64,000 nt of DNA. Origin: Batillaria attramentaria (taxonomy: Eukaryota; Mollusca; Gastropoda; Batillariidae). Of this stretch, positions 24,081 to 35,586 are shown one piece after another. Under the pieces are notes generated by a model. It did no database searches. It saw nothing but the letters and a program-made list of their open reading frames with translations, and had not been told where the DNA came from. The stretch spans positions 731,001-795,000 of the forward strand of contig JACVVK020000018.1 in the NCBI GenBank assembly GCA_018292915.2. Direction: 5' to 3'. Numbering within the stretch: the first letter of the stretch is position 1; each line of letters starts with the position of its first letter. Both the position numbers and the translations under genes were made by a program.

Positions 24081-25373
24081 TGCATGGTTGGGTGATAAAT
24101 GTTTGAAATGCATGTGCAATGAAAGTATGATTGAAAGATGTATATGTATCAATGTAGGTTTACTGATTGAGAGATGTACGTGTGTCAATGTATGTTTTTG
24201 AAAGATGTACTTGTTTCAATGTATGTTTGTTTGTTTTGTAAAATAACACAAAAAACAGAATTTAAAAAAAAGACCCTTGAACTGTCAAATCTTTGAGGCG
24301 GTTAGAATTTCAGCTGATGAAGGCGGAGTCCATGTGTGCGACGTCAGATTCTTATTTGTCTGTCAGACATATTTATTAATACATTTACCACGTGTACTTT
24401 ACATCACACTCACAGAATAACATGCGATACACACAAAGCAAAAGACAGAAGTTCTTTTCAAAGCATGTAATAATTCCAAAATAATACTTTCATGTCATTC
24501 ATTGATGTCACTGTTTCTTGCTTGTCGGCATGTTTACATTCCATGCTCTTTGTAGACACACTCCACCCATTCTCCATCAGGGGCGTAGGAACCACGGGGG
24601 CCCTGGGGGCCCAGGCCCCCGTTCGAATTTTGGAAGGGGGGCCCGAATATCTTTGGGCCCCCCTTGCTTTTGATAAGAGGAGAGGGGGCCCACCAGTGGT
24701 GGGCCCCCCCCTGCTCTGCTGTCGCAGGACACAATCCTTGGCAGTCACACACACACACACACACACATACACACCCCTCCCCCCTCCCCACCCTTCTTCA
24801 CCCCGGGCGTATGGCTCACCCGACTTAGTGGGCCCCCCTTCCTCTTAGCATCTTCCTACGCGCCTGTCCATATGTGGATAGACACATCTGCGCATGTCTA
24901 CAGATGGTGTTCTATCAGATGTTGAGCCTATAAGGGGGCAGAGAAAATTCTGTCTTAAGGAGGAAGCAGCATTCTGCAGCTCTCTTATCTTTGTTTACGT
25001 TTGTGTGCAAATACTGAAATGCTACTTTTTGCTGACTGAACAATTCACTTTTTTCAGGCTGATCGCCTAGCTGCAGGGCTGCTGTCGCTGGGACTGAAGA
25101 AAGGCGACCGTGTGGGCATGTGGGCACCGAACTGCCGCGAGTGGGTTGTGACACAGTACGGCACAGCAAGGGCTGGTCTTATTCTGGTGGGCCATTTTCT
25201 TGCTTTCATTTTTTTCTGGAGGCCACTGTCATCCAATTCTTAGTTACACAGTTCATCTTTCAAATTCAAATTCAAAAATACTTTATTGTCTGTTATAAAA
25301 TACATTTTAAAACAGAAAATTGTCTTTAGACATACAATCGCTCCGCTCCTTATACTAAGATCATAAAATAGAT

Positions 25374-25412
<39 letters not shown>

Positions 25413-26151
25413 ATATAATACAAAATAAAAGAGAGACTAAAACGAGGATATATAAGACCTCCCTCCCCCTCCGCCAACCACGCCGCACAGACACATACGC
25501 ACACAGAAACGCACACACACACACACACACACAAACACACACTCACGCACACCGGATGGCCAAATGAAGTGGCACAACTGCACTGACTAATAACTTGAAA
25601 AATGATGCTGGGCTCCTTGATTGTACTTGGGTAGAGTCTCTTTTGGCCCCTGTGGTCGCAGCTGTCATGCATTGTCGTATTTCCCGCTGAGAGTGCCTGG
25701 GTACATTCAGACTGAACAAATTTTGTTGACAGTGTTGTTGTGTGCCAGACGTGCATCTCAACACATTTCATTCCGCGCACAAGTATCCCAGGTTTTTAAC
25801 TCTTTTTCAGTTTTGGCCTTGTAAGTGAAAATCAGGCAAGATTAATGGTTCCTTGACAGCTCTCATTTCAGCAGACGAGTATAATCAAAGTGCGACAGTC
25901 CCGCTAAGCCAAATTTAAATCCATGCAGACATTAATTTAATTATGGTCTTTTTTGTCCTTATTGAGGCCAAAGGTGCACAACCCTAAATATACTTATAGG
26001 AATTGAGTTAAACCTTGATGGCTATAGTTGCTTACTGTCAGTATCAGCTGGAATGTGTTTCACAAAGTCTCTTTGCTGTTTTTCAGGTGAATGTGAACCC
26101 CATGTATCGCAAAAAAGAATTGGAGTATGCACTGAAAAAGGTACCAACTTC

Positions 26152-26199
<48 letters not shown>

Positions 26200-29100
26200 C
26201 CACCCCCCACCCACCCCATGAAAATAATTGTGCAGTTACATAGCCAGTTTTTGGTGTACTACTTCTTTCACTGCGCAAGGCAAATTTATTATGGACATCA
26301 GTATGTACACCTATCATTACACCATACATTTGTGCCTTTCTTTTGTAATCATTAAGTGCATGTAATGCAGCGAACAGTGTGAATTAAGATAAGATAGATT
26401 TATTGCTTCTTAGTTACAATTAAGAAGAATTTGCTTTGCTCCTCTTGATAATAAAACATAATTGATATACACAAACATACCATATAAATACATATACACA
26501 TTCACACAACTCAGTCATTGGCTAAAACACAATTTAAAGAGAAGAAGCACTGGCATTGCCTCACATTAACTATGTTAAACAAGCACTAAGAATAACAGTT
26601 AAAAATTAATTTAACATTCAGTTAACATATAATGCACCCTGTTTATAGGTTGATTGCAAGGCTTTGGTTGCCACACCTGGTTTTAAAGACATTGATTACT
26701 ACGAGATGCTGTTTGAGCTGATGCCTGAGCTGGCCACATGTGCTGCTGGTGCTATAGATTCCCACATGTGAGTTTTACACTCCAGTTGATTGATCAGAAC
26801 TGTGTTGGCCCCGAGCATTATGACAGAGGCAATGGTGAATGCCAAAATAGCGCAGATGATACTGCTGGGCAGTTTGTATATATGTGTGTATAAAAATAAA
26901 TAAATAAAAGTGTGCTTGCACTTTTGTCTGTTAGGCCTACTTAACTTTGAGCTTGGGAAATTAAATTCTTTCCCAAACTATCTTTCCTTCAGTCAAGTCA
27001 AGTGTTATGTATGTAAAGTACGGAAAAGGACATTGTCCTTGTCACTTTATCTGCCATGTTTATGTACATTGGGAGATTTCACACATAGTTTTTAGAGTTC
27101 ATGAAGTTGTACATCATACCAGTTTATGCAAGCCACCAGTTTTTAATTGTGATAATACATGTATAAGGAAAAGTTTTAAATTGAATACCACAAAGAAAGT
27201 CAGAAGAATGTTACAGGTGATGTGCTTTCATTGCAGTCTGCCGGATTTGGACATCTTGATCATGACTGGCAAAGAGAAGTACAGAGGGGCTTTTAACTTT
27301 GATGACATCTTGGATGCTGCCAGCATCCAGGATGTTGCTGCCATTACCGACCTTCAAGACACGCTCCAGTTTGACGACCCAATCAACATCCAGTTTACAT
27401 CAGTAAGCAAACAAGTTTGGCAGGTTTATTTGATGCAGGGCCCGCTACTGATGCATTGTGATTTTCCACCTAACTAAGTTTGACTTTTTATTGAGGATCA
27501 AGGGAAGGGTGACAAGAGTAGGGGGTTTGCTGTTTTCCTATCACTGCATGACAACCAAGCCTTGCACAGCCTGGATGTATGGACAGCCTCATCAAAAACA
27601 ATAGTTATGCAGGATTATGGGAAGGGAACCCCTGGAATCATGGTGCTACTTCCCTGGGAGTATGGTTAGGAGTTATTTAGTAGTACACGCATTTGTCATA
27701 CTGGCTTGGTTTTACAGATAAATATATGTATGCACTTACGTGTTTCAGGGTACCACTGGTTTTCCAAAGGGAGCAACGCTAACGCATCACAACATAATCA
27801 ACAACAGTTACTCAGTTGGTCGAGGTTTGGATTACCACAACAGGGTAAATAGTATGTTGGACCTTTGTCCATTCATTTAAAAAAAGAAAAGAAAAAAGTC
27901 AGGCCAAAAAGAAAATGGCCGTAAAATGAAGAGGGGTGGCATAGTTAGTTTTTGTCGATGTCGTTTGGTTTTTGCTGTTGATCTTTTTCCCCTCAGTGTA
28001 TAACAATGCGCCAAGCAAAGCTGTTAGTGACAGAATTGGTGGAGTTAGAAGGAATTGGTATCCATTCAGTAGTAAGTCATTCACCTGGCAATAAAACAGT
28101 GTAAATCTGCTTTTTGCAGGAAACAGTTGTCTGCAATCCAGTGCCACTTTACCACTGTTTTGGCATGGTCCTGGGCTGTCTACAAATTCCGTGCCATGGA
28201 GCAACCATGGTGTTTCCGTCAAGGAGTTTTGATGCAGGCATTGCGTTGAAAGCAGTGCAGGATGAGAGGTGAGAAGCGCAGTCCTGTTGAATACTTGCAG
28301 TGTACATAGACTTGATTGTGTGTACATCCGTTATGTTGTTGGAGACATACTGGACAGTGCCGATTCAGACTGGAGGCTGGTGTCTGAGATAGTACTGTAA
28401 TACAGTTTTCACAGCCGGAGAAAGCAGTCCAGACAGAAATTGTCAATTAGAAGTGTTCGTTATTTTTTAGTCTCACAAGTTACCATGAGAACCACATGAT
28501 AAAGCAGATAGTCAAGCATGCAGCAAACCACATTGCAAAAGGGTGGATGACTAAAACCCTTGATCAAATAGAGTACATTTTGGGGCGACCTGTATGGGGT
28601 GAATTGGGATGGGGACAAGAAGAGGAAATACTGGAAGAGAATGAACAAATGAAATGAATGGAGAAATTTTGATTTTAAGACATAAGTTGATAAAGAAAAT
28701 GTGTCACTTTTCAGTCAGCTGCAAGAGAGACAGACAGGCAGAGCAAGAGAAACTGGCATGTACAAAGACACACAAAATTAATGTGTCCATTTAAAATGCA
28801 TGTTCTTCTTCTGTATAGTAGCCACCTTCATAAATGAAGATTCTGCCACTCGGAAGCTGTGTAGGTTGGGGTGGGGGTGGGGGTTAGTGGTCACCGGTTG
28901 CAAAGCTGGGCTTTTGTTTGTCGCACAGGTGTACATCACTATATGGAGTGCCAACCATGTTCATTGACATGCTGAACCACCCAGACCTGCCCAAACTTGA
29001 CCTCTCCACACTCTACACAGGCATCATGGCTGGGTCACCCAGCCCCATTGACGTCATGCGCAAGGTCATGGACAAGATGCACATGACAGAAGTCACTGTG

Positions 29101-29807
29101 AGTAACACTGCGTTGGTATAGTTCGCCCCCTAGTGTCATTTGCACCTGCTGTAAATGCACTGCGGCTGTCTAAACAACATAGCGATTGCACCATTACCAC
29201 AAGGTAACCCCAACCCTAAATCTAAACCTAACCCTAAACCTAAACCTAACCCTATACCGATGTAAGCAGGTGAACTCTACTAAATGAGCGTGGCTGTGTT
29301 GATATAGTTTGCCCAATGCGTCCCAGGGTTGCAAACTATACTGAGCGTGAGTAACAGGTTTTTGAGTTGTGACCAGAGGTCCTTAAGAGCATTCAAATAT
29401 GCCACAAGAAAGTTCAAAATAAGAGGAGCGCACACCCAAAGGCCCTAGAAAAACAAAAGACTATGTGAAAAGAAGCATTGGATATTTAATTGCAAGATGT
29501 GAAAATCTAGTGGTTCAAGAATCAGTTTTCTGTCATCATTGGATGTACTTCGTGACTTTGTTTGACAGGTGTGTTACGGATCTACAGAGACAAGCCCAGT
29601 GACATTCCAGAGCACGCGTGACTGCACCATTGAGAAACGGGTGTCCACTGTGGGACAGGCAGTCGCCCATGTGGAGGTAAATGTGTAAAGTTGGCTGTGG
29701 AAAGAAAATAGTTTGTCTCTATAGTCACTGCCAGTAATAATAATAATAATAATACATAGCTTTTATAGAGCGCTGTTCTCCAGCTTCCAAGGACTCGCTG
29801 CGCTGAA

Positions 29808-29872
<65 letters not shown>

Positions 29873-32800
29873 CCCCTTAGCTTACGTACAATTTGGCAGT
29901 GCAACAAACTCATGATGCACACAGACAGACTTAACAGAGGTTTAACTATACATGTATCAAAGGCCTGGCGGAAGAGATAGGCCTTCAGATGCGATTTAAA
30001 CAGAGGCAGTGAGGTCTGATGGTGGAGTTCGATTGGCAAGGAGTTCCAGACAGTAGGGGCTAAGAAGCTGAAAGAGCGCTCTTCAGCAGTTTTAATGTTA
30101 CGCTTCGGAATTTTGAGAAATTTTTCGCTAGTGAAACGCAGGGTGCATGACGGTTGATACTTACAGAGTAAGGCCAACAGGTAGGGAGGAAGAGAACCCT
30201 CGAAGAAACGTATGCAACTCCTAAAACAGCAAGGTTTGAGTTGTGTGGTGTTATATGGTAGAGACTAACAGGTACAGTTCCAGTATATGTATAATCAGAA
30301 ACTTGTCATATTGTGGTTGTGTTTATGACTGTTGATAGCAGTTAACTTTGACATCGCGAGCTTGGCCAGTGACCTACTTCCCTGCTGACGCGCATGCAGC
30401 TGCCGGCTGTTTAGGGCGACGCGAATCGGTTCGCAGCTCAGTGCCTACGGCTGTTGAGAGTGACGCGAGCCGGCTCGCGTCCCGATGCGTAACGGTAAAC
30501 TTTTTTTTTTTTGGTAAAGTCATATAAAGCTAGGATGACTTTGAGTAAGGTTTGTTTTTGCCAATGTCGCAGGCAAAAGTGGTAGATGAAAATCGAGCCA
30601 TTGTGCCAGTTGGGATGGTTGGTGAACTTTGCACTCGAGGTTACACCACCATGTTGGGTTACTGGGGAGATCCTGATAAAACAAATGAGGCCATCTCATC
30701 GGAACGTTGGTTCTACACAGGGTAAGTGCCAGACCTACATCTAGACTCATAATTGTATTAATATCTGCAGTGTACAGAAGACCATCCCATTATTGCACTC
30801 TCTAATTTGGCTTGGAGAATGCCTACATAATGAAAGTTCTTTTTTGTTTTGGGAGGGGTGGGGGGTTGTTTGTTTTTGCATTGGAAATACTCAGCCCACA
30901 AAAAATGTGCCCCTACATGGTCCAACCCTTGTCGTGGGGTAGTGGCTTGTGTACCTCAATGACCCAGAGAACTATGCCAGCAGGAGCACATGCTCCTGGC
31001 AGGGTCACCCAAGCTGGACAGGTCGAAGGGTAGAGGTCAGACGAATGTGGACCACCTCTCCAAGAGGCTAAACGGGTTTGCGTAGGGTTAACAGCCCTAC
31101 CTGTAAAAAACACTAAGTTACTGAAGCATCGACAGCAACAAACCGAGACATTCACCTGGGCGAGGAAGGGTCTCCATCCCGGAGACCTATGACGCATTGC
31201 AGTGAAAGCCGAAAGGAAGCTGCAAGGCCGACCCCCCTTCTAACACCCAGGACAACAACGAGAGTAGCCACATGGAACATCAGGACAATGTATGAAGTAG
31301 GAAGGACCATACAAGTAGCAAGAGAGATGAAGAACTACAAGATAGGAGTACTGGGACTGAGTGAGACAAGGTGGCTACAGACAGGACAGCTGAGATTTTC
31401 ATCGGGAGAGCAATTGCTGTACTCTGGACACACAGAGGATGGAGCCCCCCACACTGAGGGCGTGGCCCTGATGCTGGCACCGGAGGCACAGCGGGCACTC
31501 ATCGGCTGGGAACCTGTCAACTCCCGCATCATCACAGCCAAATTCATCACCAAGAAAAAAGACATCAAGCTGAACATCATCCAGTGCTACGCTCCCACCA
31601 ATGATGCGGAAGAGGAGAAAAAAGATGACTTCTACCAACAACTGCAGACAGTGATAGATAGAGGAGGAGCCAAGGACATGACCATACTGATGGGAGACTT
31701 CAACGCCAAGATTGGATCAGACAACACAGGCTATGAGGACACCATGGGAACACACGGACTGGGACAGATGAACGAAAATGGCGAGCGCTTTGCAGACTTT
31801 TGTGCCCTGAACCAGCTAGTGATAGGAGGCAGCATCTTCCCACACAAGCGCATCCACAAGGCCACATGGAGATCGCCGGACCATGTCACGGAGAACCAGA
31901 TTGATCACATCTGCATCAGCCGGAAGTTCAGGAGATCGTGGCGGGATGTGCGCGTGATGAGGGGTGCCGATGTATCATCAGACCACCACCTTCTTGCAAC
32001 AGCATTGAGACTTCGGCTCAAGAGGCACACCAACGCCAACAGCACACGGACCAGGTACAACGTTGGACTTCTCAGGAACACAGACACACAAGCAGCATTC
32101 CGGATCAGCCTTTCCAACAGGTTCCAGCCACTGCAAGACCTGATAGAAGACAGTGAAATGGACATCGAGACACAGTGGGAACACAGCAAGAAACTCTGGC
32201 ACGACACATGCGAAGAGGTCCTTGGCAAGAGAAAGACCCAACATAAGGAATGGATCTCTGCTGATACCATCCAGAAGCTGGAAGTTAGGAAAGAGAAGAA
32301 AACTGAACACGAGCCGAACAAGAAGAGCTAAGGCAAAGGCACAAGAGGAATACACAGCAGCTGACAGAGAAGTGAAGAGGAGCACCAGGAAGGACAAGAG
32401 GGACTACATCGACAACCTGGCCAGTCAAGCAGAGGAAGCAGCCCGACAAGGGAATCTAAAAGACCTGTACCAGGTGACCAAGAAGCTCATGGGCAAATTT
32501 CAGCAGACAGACAAACCAGTGAAGGACAAGAACGGGCACCCACTGACAACAACTGAGGAACAGCTGAAGCGATGGGCAGAACACTTCAGGGAGCTGTTAA
32601 ATCGCCCCATCCCTGAAACACCACCAGACATCCCACCAGCTGAGACAGAACTACCCATCAACTGTGACAAGCCCTCTAAGGCGGAGATCAGGAAAGCCAT
32701 CATGACACTGAGAAATGGGAAAGCTGCAGGGCCGGACGAGATACCAGCAGAAGCCATTAAAGCAGACACAGAGACAGCCGTCAACATGCTGCACAGCCTG

Positions 32801-35083
32801 TTCAGCAAGATCTGGGAGAAGGAAGAGGTGCCAGCCCAGTGGAAAGAAGGGATCGTCATCAAGCTGCCAAAGAAAGGGGACCTCAGGGACTGCAGCAACT
32901 ACCGAGGGATCATGCTCCTGTCAGTGCCAGGCAAGGTTCTCAACAGAATTCTACTGGAGAGGATGAGAGAGGCAGTCGACCCCATGCTCCGAGACCAGCA
33001 GGCAGGCTTTCGCAGGAACAGGTCCTGCGCTGACCAGATTGCCAGCCTACGCATCATTGTGGAGCAGTCACTGGAGTGGAACTCCCCCCTCTACATCAAC
33101 TTCATAGACTATGAGAAGGCCTTCGACAGTGTAGACAGAGAGGCGCTGTGGAAGCTGCTAAGGCACTATGGAGTTCCCGGGAAGATCATCTCCCTGGTCC
33201 AGTGCACCTACCAAGACATGAGCTGCAGGATTGCCCATGCCGGCCAGTTGTCAGAAAGCTTCGAGGTGAAGACCGGAGTCCGCCAGGGATGCCTGTTGTC
33301 CCCGTTTCTCTTCCTCCTGGTCATCGACTGGATCATGAAGACCACTACAGCAGGCAGGAAAAACGGGATACAGTGGACACTCTGGACGCAGCTGGATGAC
33401 CTCGACTTTGCGGACGACCTGGCGCTCCTGTCTCACAGCCACAGCCAGATGCAGGACAAGACTACGTGCCTGGAAGCCACATCAGCCGGAACAGGGCTCA
33501 AGATCAACAGGAAGAAAACCGAGCTGATGAAGATCAACACCACTGCCAACACACCAGTCACAGTCGGTGGAGAGCCCATTAGGGAGGTGGAGTCTTTTGT
33601 CTACCTGGGGAGTGTGGTTGATGGACAGGGAGGCACAGACCGAGACGTCACAGCCAGAATCGGCAAGGCAAGGGCAGCAATGGTCATGCTGAAAAAACGT
33701 CTGGGCATCCAAAGTTGTCAGCATAAGAACCAAACTTCGCATCTTCAACTCCAACGTGAAGTCAGTTCTGCTCTACGGATGCGAAACATGGAGGACAACG
33801 AAGACGATGCAGCAGAAGATCCAGACATTTCTCAACACCTGTCTGAGGCGCATCTTCAACATCCGATGGCCAGAGAAGATCCGGAATGAAGAGCTGTGGG
33901 AGCGAGCGGGGCAGGAACCAGTGGCCAAGCAGATCCTGCGGAGGAAGTGGGGCTGGATTGGACACACCCTCAGGAAACCAGCATCCAGCACCACACGCCA
34001 AGCCCTGACATGGAACCCGCAGGGGAAAAGGAAGAGAGGCCGGCCTCGCAACAGCTGGAGGCGGGACACTGAGGCAGAGCTATGTAAGCAGGGGACCAAC
34101 TGGACTGGAGTGGCAAGACTAGCCCAGAACAGAGTGCGATGGCGAAGGGTTGTCGATGGCCTATGCTCCACGTGGAGCCAAGGGCCTAAGTAAGTAAGTA
34201 AGTACAAAAAATGTGCGGTGTGTGATAATGTCTGTGATTACTGTCAGTGTACATGTTGCAATGAAGAACAGGGAGCTATAATGTACTGTTCTAAAAACTG
34301 ATTTTCTACCCAAACTGTGTTTTGATGCAAATCTTGCCAGACCATGGGCAACATAGACACATTTATATTTTATCTATCAGTGACCAGGCTGTTATGGATG
34401 CAGATGGTTACTGTCAGATTGTTGGTCGACTGAAGGACATGGTAATCAGAGGTGGAGAAAATGTTTACCCCACAGAGATTGAGCAGGTCCTCTATGAACA
34501 CCCGAAGGTCAAGGACGTGCAGGTATGGCCAAACCATGTTTCAAAGAATTCTCATCTGTACGATCATTTAGGTCAGACATCAAATCATTTCTGGACAGCT
34601 CAATCTTTTTTTCCACAGCATACTTACAAGTTAGTGAGCATGACAGAACAGCAGCAGAGAAAATCTATTGGAATCAGAAATAAGAATCATATGGATTAAG
34701 TGAGATCAGTAATCCAGTAATGGAACTTATATATTCACATTCAGCAGTTCTGTATGTGTTTCAGGAGGTCTTTGAGAATGTGTTTGAGGCCTGCATGCAC
34801 CATATGGATGTTCATTTGTTTGCGATAGCTTCAGGCGCACATATAGGAAAGCAGTTGGCAGTGGCTTTTTTATGTTTCGTTTTGCTGGCAGCGTGTTTGT
34901 TGGTTAGGAGTCTGTTGTACAGTTTGATGCTTGATTTTTCACACCAGGTGATAGGAGTTCCTGACAAACGCCTTGGAGAGGAGATTTGTGCCTGGGTTCA
35001 GCTCAAGTCTGGTGAGGCGGCTACAGACTCTGAGCTGAAGGAATTCTGCAAGGAAAGGGTAGGTTTACAGCTCACTCGCAGGT

Positions 35084-35133
<50 letters not shown>

Positions 35134-35586
35134 CCAATCTAATGCATGCTGTCATCTTGTCAGAACTGCTCTTATTACATAACTGCAGTCAGATTTGATA
35201 ACAGTGAGAGAAGCTTTAATGAATTGTTTCATTTTTGTTTCATTCCATTCCATTGAAGTTTTGTGGATGTAAATGTCCCGATTTTTGTGGTCTACCAATG
35301 AAGCAAATGAGAATAGTTATAAATTCATAGTATTATTTTCATTATAAGTATTTTTTTACTGCTTGCAAAACAAAGTGTAGCGAAACAAATTTGCTAACGT
35401 GCTTATAAATTTCACTGTTGGTTGCTTTTTCTTTCCTCATGATTACAGATGGCGCGTTTCAAAGTCCCGCGATACTTCATGTTTGTCGAGGATTTCCCAA
35501 TGACAGTGACAGGCAAGATTCAGAAATTCAAGATGCGAGAGGAGTCCGTGAAGATTCTGGGACTTGAACACATTCATCCTCATTAG
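22499..35586 (+). CDS. ACSF2: Medium-chain acyl-CoA synthetase ACSF2, mitochondrial
   Basis: Fourteen exons: 22499-22608, 23277-23457, 25058-25186, 26087-26140, 26649-26767, 27237-27402, 27749-27844, 28120-28268, 28929-29097, 29569-29676, 30573-30721, 34381-34522, 34948-35058, 35449-35586 (TAG). Phases join perfectly to 606 residues, close to human ACSF2 (615). The start follows CCACC; the first about 36 residues are Arg-rich without acids, fitting a mitochondrial import signal. ANL-superfamily motifs are present: P-loop [15 protein letters not shown] (split between exons 6 and 7), [44 protein letters not shown] and the catalytic-lysine motif TGKIQKFK. The enzyme makes fatty acyl-AMP, then acyl-CoA. 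Intron 11 holds LINE copy B; a MITE abuts exon 9. The intron reading DQAVMD after YTG replaces the commoner DVA, with the Asp kept. Confidence 0.96.
23487..23809. mobile_element. TTAA-type MITE, copy 1
   Basis: This is an older copy of the element at 62081-62375, sharing GAACCTCACTAATCAGC-like and GTCTGCAGGGGATGGCTGAG blocks. It starts TTAACGCTTACTGG and ends GAATGCGTCAA, the right end having diverged from TTAA. TTAA duplications are known for piggyBac and Kolobok transposons. It lies in ACSF2 intron 2. Confidence 0.65.
24578..24866. mobile_element. CAGGGGCGTAG-ended MITE, 289 bp
   Basis: The left end CAGGGGCGTAGGAA is matched by TTCCTACGCGCCTG at the right end, and both sides carry TCCAT (24573-24577, 24867-24871). 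The interior is very G/C-rich, with GGGCCCCCC runs that can fold back, and a short (CA)n. The ends resemble those of the element at 50386-50763. The superfamily is uncertain; a 5-bp duplication is known for some hAT elements. It lies in ACSF2 intron 2. Confidence 0.75.
25253..25345 (-). repeat. Probable LINE/SINE 3'-end relic
   Basis: The motif AATTCAAA-AATACTTTATTGTCTG is shared with 13806-13842, and a similar T-rich motif (AGATAGATTTATTGCTTC) is found near 26391. On the minus strand these look like retroposon 3' ends with A-rich tails. The family is not recognised. Confidence 0.35.
29106..29346. mobile_element. MITE inserted on the ACSF2 exon 9 splice donor
   Basis: The left end contains GTTGGTATAGTTCGCC and the right end GCAAACTATACTGAGC, matching the ends of the better-preserved element at 63697-63959. 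The flanks are GTGAGTAA at 29098-29105 and again at 29347-29354. The left copy is the functional 5' splice site of exon 9. The interior carries a degenerate CCTAAACCTAACCC repeat (29205-29254). Confidence 0.75.
29734..30200 (-). mobile_element. 3' end of a LINE (reverse-transcriptase tail) with (ATT)n end
   Basis: The minus strand reads an open C-terminal fragment ending at about 29885 ([36 protein letters not shown]), typical of the end of many CR1/jockey-like LINE ORFs, then a GCGCTCTATAAAAGC end and an (ATT)n tail at about 29734. A (CA)31 tract at about 29811-29872 interrupts it. The fragment is heavily 5' truncated. A similar fragment is at 59885-60249. Confidence 0.7.
29811..29872. repeat. 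(CA)31 microsatellite
   Basis: A pure CA tract inside the minus-strand LINE fragment of ACSF2 intron 10. Other long CA/GT tracts in the host genes are at about 23961-23991, 24034-24079, 25377-25410, 26155-26198, 35090-35131, 37268-37312 and 51300-51341. Confidence 0.95.
30911..31019 (+). ncRNA. Candidate HDV-like ribozyme, LINE copy B
   Basis: The sequence is identical to 574-682, so the same P1-P4 pairing can be drawn, with P1 starting at the first base after the target duplication. Because it is identical it adds no covariation support. See the copy A entry. Confidence 0.45.
31189..34193 (+). pseudogene. RTE LINE ORF, copy B, two frameshifts
   Basis: The sequence is equivalent to the intact ORF at 852-3860. 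Relative to that copy, 5 bp (GCACT) are missing near 32306, ending the first frame at 32331 after the endonuclease domain. One extra A occurs near 33690, disrupting the frame again after the reverse transcriptase palm motifs (FADDLALLS is still readable). The three remaining open pieces are about 31189-32331, up to 33889 and to 34193. It is not expected to encode a working protein. Confidence 0.95.

Larger units (their letters stand above)
30911..34203 (+). mobile_element. RTE-clade LINE, copy B (full length, ORF broken)
   Basis: A perfect 13-bp target duplication ACAAAAAATGTGC flanks the element (30898-30910 and 34204-34216). At 3293 bp it is over 99% identical to copy A and has the same first base and (TAAG)n tail. 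It sits in sense orientation in ACSF2 intron 11, which it enlarges to 3.66 kb. Confidence 0.95.
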
